From Planctomycetota bacterium (GTDB taxonomy: Bacteria > Planctomycetota > B15-G4): a DNA stretch of 45,579 nucleotides. The stretch is taken from positions 1 through 45,579 of the forward strand of contig QNBX01000016.1 of assembly GCA_003644265.1 (NCBI GenBank). The letters are read 5' to 3'. Positions 26,650 through 35,747 of the stretch are shown piece after piece; the first letter of the stretch is position 1, and the number at the start of each line of letters is the position of its first letter. The position numbers were made by a program, and so were the translations under genes. The notes under the pieces were generated by a model. It was given only the letters and a program-made list of their open reading frames with translations. It did no database searches and had not been told where the DNA came from.

Positions 26650-27690
26650 TCAGCGTGTCGTACCGTCGTCGCCAGGGGCGCTCGCGTCCAGCAGCGGCAG
26701 CAGCTGTCGCTGCAGCGCCGCGTCGGCCGGGTGGCGAGCCAGGCCGGCGCGCAGCACCCGCCGCGCCTCTCCCAGGTCGCCCATGAGCATGAATTCCTGG
26801 GCCATGGCCAAGAACAACTCGGGGGCGTCCTCACCCTCGGCGACGCGACGCTGCAGCACACCCACCCGATCGCGCGCGGCGTAGACCTCGCGCCAGCGCT
26901 GCGCCACCTCGCTGGAGCGCTGCTCGTCACCCAGGCTGGCCAGCACCTGGGACAGCAGGTACAGGGCCTCGTCGTGAGACGGCTGCCGCGCGAGCACCCA
27001 CTGCGCCGCCTCCAGCGCAGCCTGGTCGTCGCCCTCGGCGTGGGCCAGGCGCGCCAGGGCGTGCCGCGCCTTGAGGTAGTCAGGCGACAGGGCCAGCGCG
27101 CGCTCGATGGCGGGCCGCGCCTGGGCCAAGCGCCCCAGCGTGAGCTCCACCTGCCCCAGCCCGTACCAGGCGCGGTGGTCGTCCGGCCGCGCCTCCACGA
27201 TGAACACGAAGGCCTGGCGCGCGGCGTCGTAGGCGCCCAGCTTGTAGTGCGAGAAGCCCAGCACCCGCGCGCTCGCGCGCAGGCTGGGGTCATAGCTCAG
27301 GGCGCGCTGCATACGCGCCACGCACTCGCCGTAGCGCTGCAGCTGGTAGTCGGCCCAGGCCGCATCGAAGAGCGCCTTGGCCGGCGGACGCTCGCGCGCC
27401 AGCAGCGGCGCCAGCAGCCCCTCGACCGCCTCGGGCTGGCCGGAGACCAGCGCCCGCTCGGAGGCGATCACGAGGGCCAGGTCCTGCTCGTCCAGTGGCG
27501 GCTCGGGGGCGCCGGGCTCGGGGCCGAACGCCGGCTCGCCCGCCACCAAGGCCTCGGCGCCCACGGCCTCGCCTGGCGAGCCAGCTCCCGCCGTCGCCTC
27601 GTCGCGCCCGGGCGCGGGCGCGGGACCGCAGGCTGCCAAGAGCGCCAGCGCCAACGCGCTGCGAGCGAGCGTTCCGCAGCGCGCGCTCAT
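26650..27690 (-). CDS. TPR-repeat lipoprotein
   Basis: A 346-residue protein with a lipoprotein signal: basic start, ALALALLAACG lipobox with the cysteine near residue 21, then a Pro/Ala/Gly-rich spacer to about residue 65. The rest is tetratricopeptide repeats: for example KALFDAAWADYQLQRYGEC, AWYGLGQVELTLGRLAQA and ALYLLSQVLASLGDEQRS. TPR domains hold protein complexes together, so it may scaffold the neighbouring envelope enzymes. Its ATG overlaps the stop of the CRTAC1-like gene (ATGA). The partner is not known. Confidence 0.88.
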   Translation of the reverse strand: MSARCGTLARSALALALLAACGPAPAPGRDEATAGAGSPGEAVGAEALVAGEPAFGPEPGAPEPPLDEQDLALVIASERALVSGQPEAVEGLLAPLLARERPPAKALFDAAWADYQLQRYGECVARMQRALSYDPSLRASARVLGFSHYKLGAYDAARQAFVFIVEARPDDHRAWYGLGQVELTLGRLAQARPAIERALALSPDYLKARHALARLAHAEGDDQAALEAAQWVLARQPSHDEALYLLSQVLASLGDEQRSSEVAQRWREVYAARDRVGVLQRRVAEGEDAPELFLAMAQEFMLMGDLGEARRVLRAGLARHPADAALQRQLLPLLDASAPGDDGTTR

Positions 27691-29306
27691 GGGGCGGCGA
27701 TCGACAGGGCCAGGCGCCCGGGCCGCGCCACGGCGCGCGTGAACGACTGTCCGTCAGGCATGAGCAGCTCCAGCGTGCCGGGGCCGCGCCAGCCGAACAC
27801 GGGCCGCGGGTCGCCCACGGCCTGATAGCCGTTGCTCACGCGCACCCGGGACATGCGCGTGCCCTGCTCGTCGGTGAAGCGCAGCACCGTGCCCACGCCG
27901 TCCGGGTTGCCCGGCGGGCCGGCCAGATCGACCTGGAGCGACGGGCGCCCCAGGCCCGTGCCGCGATACAGCAGCACGGGCCCCGCGCGAGGGAGCAGCA
28001 CCAGATCGAGCACGCCGTCATCGTTCAGGTCACCGCTGGCCAGGGCGCGGCTGACCGAGGGCACATCACCGGCCCACGGGGTGGACTCGAAGCGCCCGGC
28101 CCCGTCGTTCAGCAGCAGCAGGTCGGGCTGGGGCCAGCTCGTGTCCGTGCCCTCTGCGTCGGCCTGGGGATAGACGTGGCCGTTGGCGGTGATCAGGTCG
28201 ACGTCCCCGTCGTGGTCCACATCAACGAAGGCCGCGCCCCAGCCCAGCAGCGGCAGCGACGCGCCGCTCACGCCCGCGGGCCCCGCTTGGTCCGCGAAGC
28301 GCCCTCGCCCCCCATTCAGGTACAGCGCGTTGGACTCCATGGAGAAGTTGGTCACGAGCAGGTCCTCGTCCCCGTCGCCCTCCACGTCGGCGACGGCCAG
28401 GCCCATGCCGGCCTGCTCGCGGCCGCGCACGCTGAGCGCGGTGCCCGAGAGCATGCCGCGCTCGATCACGCGCCCGCCGCCCTCGCTGCTGAACAGGAAG
28501 TTGGGCATGGAGTCGTTACTGACGTAGACGTCGGGCCAGCCGTCGCCGTTGAAGTCGCCGTCGATGCAGCCCAGGCCGTAGGACGCGCGAGCCTCGAAGC
28601 CTGCCGCGGCGGTGGCCTCCACCAGCACGCCGTCGTCGTTGCGGTAGTAGCGGTCGGCCTGGGGCGGCAGGCCCTCGGGTCCGCACATGACCGGCATGCC
28701 CTTCCAGCGGCAGCTGCGCCCGTGCTCCCCGTCCAGCGGCGGGTCGCTCGGGTCGAGCTCCAGGTAGTTGACCACGTACAGGTCCGGGTCGCCGTCGAGG
28801 TCGGCATCCAGGAACACGGCCGAGGTGCTCCAGGCGTCGCCGGCGGCGGCCTGCTCTGCCGGCACCACCGAGAAGCGCAGCCCGCCCTCGTTGTGCAACA
28901 GCACGTTGGGCCCGTGGCGCGTGAGATAGACGTCACGGCGACCGTCGCGGTCCACGTCCCCCACCGCCACGCCGTTGCAGAAGCCCGGCACGTCCACGCC
29001 GCTGCCTGGCGTCACGTCCACGAACACGAAGTCGCCGTCGTTGCGGTACAGCCTGTTGGAGCCGGCGCCCGGATCCGCGTGTGTGGGATAGGGCCCGGGC
29101 ACCACCAGCAGCAGGTCGAGGTCGCCGTCGTCGTCCGCGTCGAACAGGGCCACGCCGCCGCCGTTCACCTCCAGGATCGTGTCGCAGCTCGAGCGGCCGC
29201 AGAGCATGGGCGCCAGCGCCAGCGCCTGGGGCACGAAGGGCTCGCTGGGAGCCGGCACGTCGGCGCCGCAGGCGCTCAGCCCAGGCAGCGCGGACAGCAG
29301 CGCCAA
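27687..29306 (-). CDS. CRTAC1-like exported protein (FG-GAP propeller with ASPIC/UnbV C-terminus)
   Basis: About 539 residues of VCBS/FG-GAP repeats with calcium loops such as DADDDGDLDLLLV, DVDRDGRRDVYL, DADLDGDPDLYVVN, DGDFNGDGWPDVYVSN and DVDHDGDVDLITANG, ending in an ASPIC/UnbV domain (VSNGYQAVGDPRPVFGWRG). Such proteins are exported and common in GC-rich environmental bacteria; their function is not settled. A lipobox-like LSAC is at the N-terminus. The TTG at 29306 gives a start without a basic residue. An in-frame CTG at 29324 would add MVCLLR and make a better signal peptide, so the start is uncertain. It lies 38 bases after the membrane glycosyltransferase gene. Confidence 0.85.
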   Translation of the reverse strand: MALLSALPGLSACGADVPAPSEPFVPQALALAPMLCGRSSCDTILEVNGGGVALFDADDDGDLDLLLVVPGPYPTHADPGAGSNRLYRNDGDFVFVDVTPGSGVDVPGFCNGVAVGDVDRDGRRDVYLTRHGPNVLLHNEGGLRFSVVPAEQAAAGDAWSTSAVFLDADLDGDPDLYVVNYLELDPSDPPLDGEHGRSCRWKGMPVMCGPEGLPPQADRYYRNDDGVLVEATAAAGFEARASYGLGCIDGDFNGDGWPDVYVSNDSMPNFLFSSEGGGRVIERGMLSGTALSVRGREQAGMGLAVADVEGDGDEDLLVTNFSMESNALYLNGGRGRFADQAGPAGVSGASLPLLGWGAAFVDVDHDGDVDLITANGHVYPQADAEGTDTSWPQPDLLLLNDGAGRFESTPWAGDVPSVSRALASGDLNDDGVLDLVLLPRAGPVLLYRGTGLGRPSLQVDLAGPPGNPDGVGTVLRFTDEQGTRMSRVRVSNGYQAVGDPRPVFGWRGPGTLELLMPDGQSFTRAVARPGRLALSIAAP

Positions 29307-29344
29307 GCGGAGCAGGCAGACCAGGGGACGGCTCGGGGACGGGC

Positions 29345-31555
29345 TCAGGGCGAGGACCTCAGACGGGAGAAGGCGGGCTGCTCGGGCAGGCGCCGGACCA
29401 GGCCGGCGGCATCCCTCATGCTGGCGAGCCGGTCGTAGCTTTCAAGTGCCGCCTGGGCGCCGCGCTGATCGCCGGCTCCCAGCAGGGCCAACGCCAGCAG
29501 CCCGTGGCCGACCTCGTCCTCGGGCGCCGCGTCGATCAGTTGGCGCGCCTGAGCGCTGGCCGGGCCCCAGCGCTGCAGCTCGAGCAGCGACAAGCACAGG
29601 TACTGGCGCGCCTCACGGTCACCCGGAACGGCGGCCAAGGCGCCTTCGAAGTGGGCGCTGGCTTGCTCACAGCGCCCCGCGTCATAGGCCAGCAGGCCTG
29701 TCAGCCGGCGCGCCGGGCCGTGGTCGGAGGACAGGCGTAGCGCCTCGGCGAGACGACGACCGGCCAGCTTGAGGGCAGCCTGAGCCGCCGCGGCGTCACC
29801 GGCAGCCCGGGCGCGCAGGGCCTCGGCACGGTCCAGGGTGGCTTGCTCCACCAGCACCGCGGGGGCGGCCAGTTGGACGGCATGGGCCACGCGGGCGGCC
29901 TGGTCGAGGTCGGCGCGCGCCGCCGGAAGATCGCCCTGCTCCCGCGCCAGCACGGCCCGGTTGAGGTAACGCACGCTGAGGTGGCTGGCCAGCTCACGAC
30001 GATCGAGCGGGCCCAGCGGCCCCTCAGACATCCGGCCCAGGAGCAGGCCCAGCACCAGCCACGCGGCCAGGGCCAGACGCGTGCGCAGGGGCTCGCGCAG
30101 GATCGCCGGCAGGCTGGCCAGGGCGAATCCAGCCCAGAGCATGCCCAGCGGCTCGAGCGGCATGCGGAAGCGTGAGGTCACGATGAACACAGCCAGGCTC
30201 GCGCCGTAGCCGACGCTGGCCCAGACCAGGACCGCACGTCCGCCGGCTCGGCCCGAGGCGGGCCCCGCTTGCCGCTCGTCGCCGTGCTCGGCATGGGATC
30301 CGCCCCCCGGGCCGGGGCCCTGCTCCTGCCGTCGCCCCCCGCGCTGACGCCAGGCCAGGGCCAGGCCCACCAGCGCCAGGGGCAACACCAGCTCCCAACG
30401 AGAGGGCGTGCGCGCCAGCAGCGGCAGCTCGGCCTCGCCCAGCGCCACCAGCGTGTTGTCCGGCGCCTCATAGCGCGAGAACAGCAGGCCCAGCTTGCGC
30501 AGCTCCAGGGTGAGCCAGCGCCCCGGCCCCGCGCGGATGTCGTCGAGCGCCGCGCCCATCCAGTGCTGCGAGACCTCGGCCGCGTTCAGCGTGCGCCCCA
30601 GCGCGCGCTCGGCGCCCGCCTGCCAGTCGCGCTGCTCGTAGCGAGGCACCTGGCGGTTGAGCGCCGTGTGTTCGATCAGGCCCGTGTCGTTGCCCGCGTG
30701 GTTGCACAAGAAGAAGGCTGTGCCCCCCGCCGCCGTGGCCCAGACCGGGTGGCCAGCCACCAGCGAGTTGCGCAGCACCAGCGGCGACAGGGCCAGGCCC
30801 AGACCCAACACCAGCCAGGCGGCGCCCGCCAACCCCGAGCGCAGACGCCGCGCGCGCAGCCCCGCGAGCACCAGCAGGGCCGCCCCGCCCCAGGCCAGCA
30901 GGTACATGTTGCCGCGCACCATGCCGCCCAGGCCCAGGCAGAGCCCGACCCAGATCCAGGCGCGCGCGCGCGCGCAGCCCAGCGCACGCTGCGCCAGCAA
31001 CACCGCCAGCGGCAGCACCAACAGCGACAGCGAGACCTTGAGCAGGTGCCCCTCGTAGTACACGAACGGGCTGCTCAGGGCGGCCAGCCCCGCGGCCCAC
31101 AGCCCCGCCGCGGGCGAGAACAGCGCGCGCCCCACGCGCCACAACAGCAGCACCAGCGCCAGGCCCAGGGCGTGGTTGAAGCGCTGACCCACGGCGACGG
31201 CGCGGGCCACGACCTTGGGCGGCACGGCGCCCAGACGCTCCACGTCCGAGACGCCCGGCACGCCCGACAAGCGCAGCGTCCAGCCCAGCAGCCAAGGGTA
31301 GAGCGGGGCCTGGAAGGTCACGCCAGCCACCAGCGGCTCGCCGTCGGCCACGCGCAGGGCCTGCAACAGGTAGGCCTCGCTGTCCACCAGGGGCGCAAAG
31401 CTGCGCGGGTGCTCGTCGAAGCCTGCCTGCGCCAGCAAACGGAAGCCCAGCGCCGCCAGCAGCACGAACGCGAGCGCTAGCGCCTCGGCGCGGCCTGGTG
31501 ACCGGGCCCGGCCGGGCTCGCCGCTTGTGCGCCCCGTCACCCCGGGTGAGCTCAC
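29345..31555 (-). CDS. Membrane glycosyltransferase (GT39/ArnT-like) with TPR tail
   Basis: A 736-residue polytopic protein. Around ten hydrophobic segments span residues about 25-490. The first periplasmic loop has SEAYLLQALRVADGEP and TFQAPLYPWLL, which resembles the DxxxY and PPLYP-type motifs of GT39/PMT glycosyltransferases that use polyprenyl-phosphate sugars. A second half-loop has FLCNHAGNDTGLIE. From about residue 500 the protein becomes a soluble helical tail with TPR-like repeats (LNRAVLAREQGDLPAARADL, GALAAVPGDREARQYL). Start is a GTG at 31553-31555 overlapping the radical SAM stop (GTGA). The sugar donor and acceptor cannot be read from the sequence. The TPR part may dock to the neighbouring TPR lipoprotein. 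Confidence 0.8.
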   Translation of the reverse strand: MSSPGVTGRTSGEPGRARSPGRAEALALAFVLLAALGFRLLAQAGFDEHPRSFAPLVDSEAYLLQALRVADGEPLVAGVTFQAPLYPWLLGWTLRLSGVPGVSDVERLGAVPPKVVARAVAVGQRFNHALGLALVLLLWRVGRALFSPAAGLWAAGLAALSSPFVYYEGHLLKVSLSLLVLPLAVLLAQRALGCARARAWIWVGLCLGLGGMVRGNMYLLAWGGAALLVLAGLRARRLRSGLAGAAWLVLGLGLALSPLVLRNSLVAGHPVWATAAGGTAFFLCNHAGNDTGLIEHTALNRQVPRYEQRDWQAGAERALGRTLNAAEVSQHWMGAALDDIRAGPGRWLTLELRKLGLLFSRYEAPDNTLVALGEAELPLLARTPSRWELVLPLALVGLALAWRQRGGRRQEQGPGPGGGSHAEHGDERQAGPASGRAGGRAVLVWASVGYGASLAVFIVTSRFRMPLEPLGMLWAGFALASLPAILREPLRTRLALAAWLVLGLLLGRMSEGPLGPLDRRELASHLSVRYLNRAVLAREQGDLPAARADLDQAARVAHAVQLAAPAVLVEQATLDRAEALRARAAGDAAAAQAALKLAGRRLAEALRLSSDHGPARRLTGLLAYDAGRCEQASAHFEGALAAVPGDREARQYLCLSLLELQRWGPASAQARQLIDAAPEDEVGHGLLALALLGAGDQRGAQAALESYDRLASMRDAAGLVRRLPEQPAFSRLRSSP

Positions 31556-32937
31556 CGCAGGGCCAGATTCCGAAGCAGCATCCAGGCCTCGCGCGCCTGG
31601 CTGAGCGCTTCGGTGGGCGTGCGCAGGTGGCGCAGCCGACGCCAGAGATAGCTCGGCCGCAGGTAGAAGGACGCCACCGCGCGGCGACGCCAGCGCATGA
31701 CGTCCTCGGTCGAAAAGTCGCGGGCCAGTTGGGTGGGCGCAAAGCCCGACTGGTCCATGACCACCTGCTCGGCGTTGAACAGCCCCGCTTGCAGGGCGCG
31801 CTCACGCAGGCGTGTGCCGGCGCGTGGAACGGCCACGTTGAACGACGCGTAGTCGGCGGGCAGCGAGCAGGCCAGCTCGATCGTGCGCCGGACGGAGTCC
31901 TCGGTCTCCTCGGGTAGTCCCAGGATGAAGGTGGCCGCGGTGCGCAGGCCCACCTCCTCCGCCAGCGCGAAGGCCCGCATCACCAGCTCGGGGCCGTAGC
32001 CCTTGCGGTGCCTGGCCAGGATCTCGGCGTCGGCCGACTCCACCCCCATGATCAGCGTGTGACAGCCGGCGGCAGCCATGCGCTCCAGCAGCGGGCGGTC
32101 GATGACGTCCACGCGCGTGAAGGTCCACCAACCCAGCCCCAGGTCGGCCTCGATCATGGTGTCCAGCAGCTCGTCGTAGGGTCGTCGCGGCAGCCCGAAG
32201 CACTGGTCTTGCACGAAGAGCTGCTTGACCCCCAAGCGCTTGAGCGCGAGCAGCTCGGCCAGCACGTTGTGGGCGCTGCGTACGGACACGCCCAGCTCGC
32301 CGGTGATGCAGAACGAGCAGGTGTACGGGCAGCCGTAGCCCATGCACACGCTGGCCATGGGGTAGGCGCGCGAGAAGGCGTAGCGATAGGGCAGGCCCAC
32401 GAACAGGTCGTGCGCGGGCACGGGAATGTCGCGGGCGCCCGTGGCACGCGGGCGCGCACGCGGCGCCTGGCCTCGCAGCACCAGCGCGCCGTCCTTTGGC
32501 GCCTCGCCGTCGAGGTGCCGGGCCAGATCCTCGCTCATGAAGTCGGTCAGCACGCCGGCCAGGAACGGATCGCGCTCCAGGCTGCCCGCCGCGTCCGCCA
32601 TGAAGAGGTCGCCGCTGGCGAAGATCGGCGCGTCGCTGCGCGCGTGCAGCTGCGCCAGGAACGCGCCGTCTTGCTCCCAGGACACGGCCCCCACCAGGGC
32701 CAGCACGGCGTCGGGCCGCGCCGCCAGCGCTCGGGACAGGGCCGCCTCCGGCGTCAGGCGCTCGACGGTGGCGTCGAGCAGGGTGAGCTGCATGCCGTGC
32801 TCACGCAGCCAGCCGCCCTGCACGCTCAGGTCGATCGGCGGGTGCAGGTAGTTGGCCTGGCTGGTCTTGCTGCAGTAGTAGTCGCGGATGACCACGCCCT
32901 GCGCGGGCGGCACCAGCAGCAACACGCGCCGGGTCAC
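31552..32937 (-). CDS. B12-binding-type radical SAM protein (second of the operon)
   Basis: A 461-residue enzyme with an N-terminal cobalamin-binding-like Rossmann region (about 1-155). The radical SAM core begins at SVCMGYGCPYTCSFCITGE, where CX3CX2C holds the 4Fe-4S cluster. SAM-contact regions follow in GVESADAEILARHRKGYG and AATFILGLPEETEDS. The N-terminal part lacks the DxHxxG cobalamin ligand motif, as most class B methylase-type radical SAM proteins do. A catalytic role such as methylation or carbon-skeleton chemistry on a lipid or sugar is only inferred. Start is a GTG at 32935-32937 overlapping the GT9 stop (GTGA). Confidence 0.88.
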   Translation of the reverse strand: MTRRVLLLVPPAQGVVIRDYYCSKTSQANYLHPPIDLSVQGGWLREHGMQLTLLDATVERLTPEAALSRALAARPDAVLALVGAVSWEQDGAFLAQLHARSDAPIFASGDLFMADAAGSLERDPFLAGVLTDFMSEDLARHLDGEAPKDGALVLRGQAPRARPRATGARDIPVPAHDLFVGLPYRYAFSRAYPMASVCMGYGCPYTCSFCITGELGVSVRSAHNVLAELLALKRLGVKQLFVQDQCFGLPRRPYDELLDTMIEADLGLGWWTFTRVDVIDRPLLERMAAAGCHTLIMGVESADAEILARHRKGYGPELVMRAFALAEEVGLRTAATFILGLPEETEDSVRRTIELACSLPADYASFNVAVPRAGTRLRERALQAGLFNAEQVVMDQSGFAPTQLARDFSTEDVMRWRRRAVASFYLRPSYLWRRLRHLRTPTEALSQAREAWMLLRNLALR

Positions 32938-34175
32938 GCTCGGGCCTCCGCGCCGCGCCGCTGGGCCGGGGCCGCAAGGCCGACCACCTGCCGACAGAAG
33001 CGGGCCGTGCCTCGCACCACGTCATCCAGGCTGATGTGGCGCATGCACTCGTTCTCCCCGTTGCACATGGCGATCTTGGCGTTGTAGACGGATAGGCATG
33101 GCGAGCACCAGTAGCCGGCGTAGAACACCAGATGGCGCGGGCCCACGGGCCCGTAGAGCGCGGGCGTCTCGGGCCCGAACAGGCTGACGCTGGGCACGCC
33201 CAGGGCGGCCGCGAGGTGCAGCGGACCGCTGTCATTGGTCACCAGCAGGGCCGCGCGACTCAGCAGCACTGACAGTTCCAGCAGGCTGGTGCGCCCGGCC
33301 AGATCGACGCAGCGCGCGGCCACCTGAGCGGGCACGCCGGCCAGCACCTCGCGCACCGAGCCGCGGTCGGCCTCCGCGCCGATGAAGATGAAGCGGTCTG
33401 CGTGGGCGATCTCGTCGCCGAAGCGCGCCACCAGCTGGGCGAAGCGCTCGGCGGGCCAGCGACGCTCGACGCACAAATCGGAGGCGTTGGGGTTGATCAG
33501 GACCAAGCTGCCCTCGCCCGGCACGCCCAGGGTCTCCAGCCGGCTCCTGGCCGCCTGCTCCTCGTCGGCGCTCCACTCAGGGCCCTGCAGTTCGTGCTGC
33601 TCGCCCGGTTCGAGGCCCAGGGGACGCAGCAGCGCCAACACGGCCTCGCCGTAGGGCAGGGTCGAGTTGAAGTAGACCGGGTCCGTGAGCAGGCTGCCGC
33701 GCCAGCGCGCGCGCACGAAGAAGCCCGTGCGTCGTTTGGCGCCCGAGCCCCAGCTGACCAGGTTGCTGAGGCGCGAGTAGAACTCCAGATCGAGGGCCAG
33801 GTCGAAGCGCTGAGCTCGCAAGCGCAGCAGCAGGCGCGGGGCGGCGAGCAGCAGGCCCACGCTGCCGCCGCCGGTGGGCACCACCACGACCTCATGCACG
33901 CAGGGCAGGCGCCGGGCCAGCTGCGCGTTGGCCTCGAAGGTCAGAAACACGATGCGCGCCTCGGGGTAGGCCTGGGCCAGCCGGCGCAGCAGCGGCGTGG
34001 CCAGCAGCACCGACCCCAGCCCCAGGAACTTGGTCACGAGGATGGTCCGGGGCGCAGGCAGGGGCACGCGCCGCAGCGGGCGCGCCAGACGCACCAGCAT
34101 GCAGGCGGCCGACGCCAGGGCGCAGAGCGGCAGCCCGAGCACCGCGTCCAGACGGATCAGGTTGCGGGTGCGCAT
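32934..34175 (-). CDS. GT9 (heptosyltransferase-type) glycosyltransferase
   Basis: A 413-residue GT-B enzyme of the ADP-heptose:LPS heptosyltransferase family. An N-terminal hydrophobic segment (LGLPLCALASAACMLV) may anchor it. ILVTKFLGLGSVLLATPLLR is the acceptor-side nucleotide fold. LLVTNDSGPLHLAAALGVP with SLFGPETPALYGPVG is the donor-binding motif typical of GT9. The C-terminus has a four-cysteine pattern (WCSPC, then C-NGENEC), which recurs in related enzymes and may bind metal. It begins 4 bases after the first radical SAM stop. Sugar specificity is unknown. It is probably part of envelope glycan assembly with its neighbours. Confidence 0.87.
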   Translation of the reverse strand: MRTRNLIRLDAVLGLPLCALASAACMLVRLARPLRRVPLPAPRTILVTKFLGLGSVLLATPLLRRLAQAYPEARIVFLTFEANAQLARRLPCVHEVVVVPTGGGSVGLLLAAPRLLLRLRAQRFDLALDLEFYSRLSNLVSWGSGAKRRTGFFVRARWRGSLLTDPVYFNSTLPYGEAVLALLRPLGLEPGEQHELQGPEWSADEEQAARSRLETLGVPGEGSLVLINPNASDLCVERRWPAERFAQLVARFGDEIAHADRFIFIGAEADRGSVREVLAGVPAQVAARCVDLAGRTSLLELSVLLSRAALLVTNDSGPLHLAAALGVPSVSLFGPETPALYGPVGPRHLVFYAGYWCSPCLSVYNAKIAMCNGENECMRHISLDDVVRGTARFCRQVVGLAAPAQRRGAEARA

Positions 34176-34179
34176 GGCC

Positions 34180-35664
34180 TCAGGAGGAGCACTTCGAGCC
34201 GTCGGGTGCGCCGGGCCCCGACAGCAGCAGCTTGCCCAGGCCGAACGTGCCGCGCATGAGCGCCGCCGCCTTGCGCGGCACCACCAGGTGCGGCAGGAAC
34301 GAGCGCAGCACCCGCGGGCTCAGGTAGAAGCGCATCATGATGCGGCGGTAGGCGCGCTCCAGGTCCTTTGCCGTGAGGCCGTTGGGGATGTACGCGATGT
34401 TGTAGAAGTTGAGCCGGGTCCAGTCGGCCACCAGCTCGCCCTGCCCTCCCAGGTCAGCCGTGATGTCCGTGTTGGGGAACGGCGTGAAGTAGGTCAGGCG
34501 CAGGGTGTCGATGGGCACCGTCTTCAAGAACTGCTCGGTCTCGCGCAGGGTCTCGTGCGTCTCTCCCGGGAAGCCGATGATGATGTAGGCGTTGCTCTTG
34601 ATGCCGGCCGCGCGCGTGAGCTCCAGGGCGCGGGCCTGCATGGCTGGCGTGGCGGCCTTCTTGATGCGCTTGAGGATCTCCCAGCTGCCGCTCTCCACGC
34701 CGAAGCTGATCTGCCAGCAGCCCGCGCGCCGCATGAGCGCCAGGATCTCCGCGTCGATCTCGCTGGTGCGGGCGTTGATGCTCCACTCCAGGTCGTAGTC
34801 GCGCTCGATCAGCCCGCGGCAGACGGCCTCGAAGTCCTCACGCAGGGTCATCAGCGAGTCGTCGGTGAAGAACAGCGAGCGGATGCCGTAGTCCTTCACG
34901 AGGCGGTCGATGTTGGCCAGGATGCGCTCGACGGGCAGGGCCCGGATCGAGCGGCCGAAGGTCTGGTTGTCGCAGAAGGTGCAGCGGTAGCGGCAGCCGC
35001 GCGAGACGATCAGGTCGCTGAAGGGCGTCTTGTTCAGGTAGGTGGCAGCGGCGTGGTAGCGCCCGGGGAAGTCCTCCAGCAGGTCCCAGGCCAGGTCGGG
35101 CAGCTCGGCCAGCTCGACCTGATGCTCAAACAGCGGGTTGGCGATCACCGCGCCGTCGTCCCGGCGCGCGACGATGCCCGGCACCTCACGCGGATCCTCG
35201 CCGTGCTCGAGGCGGCCCAGCACGTCACGCAGCACGTCCTCGCCCTCGCCCACGCAGCCCAGGTCGAACACGGGCATGTGCTCGAGCGTCTCAGCCGGCA
35301 GGGCCGTGACGTGGGGCCCGCCCACCATCAGCAGCAGCTCGGGCCGCCGACTGCGCAGCTTCTCGGCCACGCGGGCGGCCTTGGCCACCGACATGGTGCT
35401 GACCGTGAAGCCCACCACGGTCGGGTCAAGTGCTTCTACGCGCGCGGCGCAGGCGTCCAGGCTGAGCCCCTCGGCCGGGCCGTCCACGATGATCGGCTCC
35501 CAGCGCAGCTGCCGGGCCACGGCGCCCAGGTACAGGAACGCGTGCGGCGGCAGGGAGTTGCCGGCCGAGGCCATGGGCCCGTAGCGGTCCTCGGCCGTCA
35601 CCGGCGGGACCACGAAGACGATGCGCCGGCGATCGGGGGGCACGGGGCTCAGGGTGGCGGGCAT
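34180..35664 (-). CDS. B12-binding radical SAM protein (first gene of the operon)
   Basis: A 494-residue BchE/HpnP-type enzyme. A cobalamin-binding-like domain (about 15-150) contains FLYLGAVARQL and VVGFTVSTMS. The radical SAM core starts at LIVSRGCRYRCTFCDNQTFG with the CX3CX2C cluster ligands. SFGVESGSWEILKRIKK and SNAYIIIGFPGETHE are SAM-contact and barrel strands. The ATG at 35662-35664 gives a protein without extra residues. A GTG at 35704-35706 would add 14 residues. Neither start has an obvious ribosome site. The closest matches by pattern are hopanoid and tetrapyrrole radical SAM enzymes, but no specific substrate can be assigned. Confidence 0.87.
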   Translation of the reverse strand: MPATLSPVPPDRRRIVFVVPPVTAEDRYGPMASAGNSLPPHAFLYLGAVARQLRWEPIIVDGPAEGLSLDACAARVEALDPTVVGFTVSTMSVAKAARVAEKLRSRRPELLLMVGGPHVTALPAETLEHMPVFDLGCVGEGEDVLRDVLGRLEHGEDPREVPGIVARRDDGAVIANPLFEHQVELAELPDLAWDLLEDFPGRYHAAATYLNKTPFSDLIVSRGCRYRCTFCDNQTFGRSIRALPVERILANIDRLVKDYGIRSLFFTDDSLMTLREDFEAVCRGLIERDYDLEWSINARTSEIDAEILALMRRAGCWQISFGVESGSWEILKRIKKAATPAMQARALELTRAAGIKSNAYIIIGFPGETHETLRETEQFLKTVPIDTLRLTYFTPFPNTDITADLGGQGELVADWTRLNFYNIAYIPNGLTAKDLERAYRRIMMRFYLSPRVLRSFLPHLVVPRKAAALMRGTFGLGKLLLSGPGAPDGSKCSS

Positions 35665-35713
35665 GGGCCGAGGGCGGTGCGGGAGGCGCGAGGCTCTTGC
35701 GAGCACCAGATCC

Positions 35714-35732
35714 GCATATTCACAAAATATGC
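35714..35732. promoter_or_regulatory. Perfect 19-bp inverted repeat upstream of the radical SAM operon
   Basis: GCATATT-CACAA-AATATGC has perfect 7-base arms and a 5-base centre. It lies 50 bases before the chosen ATG, in a strikingly AT-rich patch of an otherwise GC-rich window. This is a typical size and layout for a homodimeric repressor or activator operator. No regulator gene is adjacent. Confidence 0.6.
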
Positions 35733-35734
35733 AG

Positions 35735-35747
35735 GGGCATTATGCCC
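35735..35747. promoter_or_regulatory. 13-bp palindrome overlapping a possible -10 element
   Basis: GGGCATTATGCCC is a perfect inverted repeat with a single central base. On the minus strand it contains CATAAT (35744-35739), five of six bases of the -10 consensus, placed to start transcription near the adjacent 19-bp inverted repeat. No clear -35 is present. A protein bound here would cover the promoter. Confidence 0.5.

Noticed and set aside
26592..27293. N-terminal extension of pyruvate kinase to 727 residues
   Set aside because: The extension is a different frame of the TPR lipoprotein gene and is Arg/Trp/Cys-rich without family similarity.
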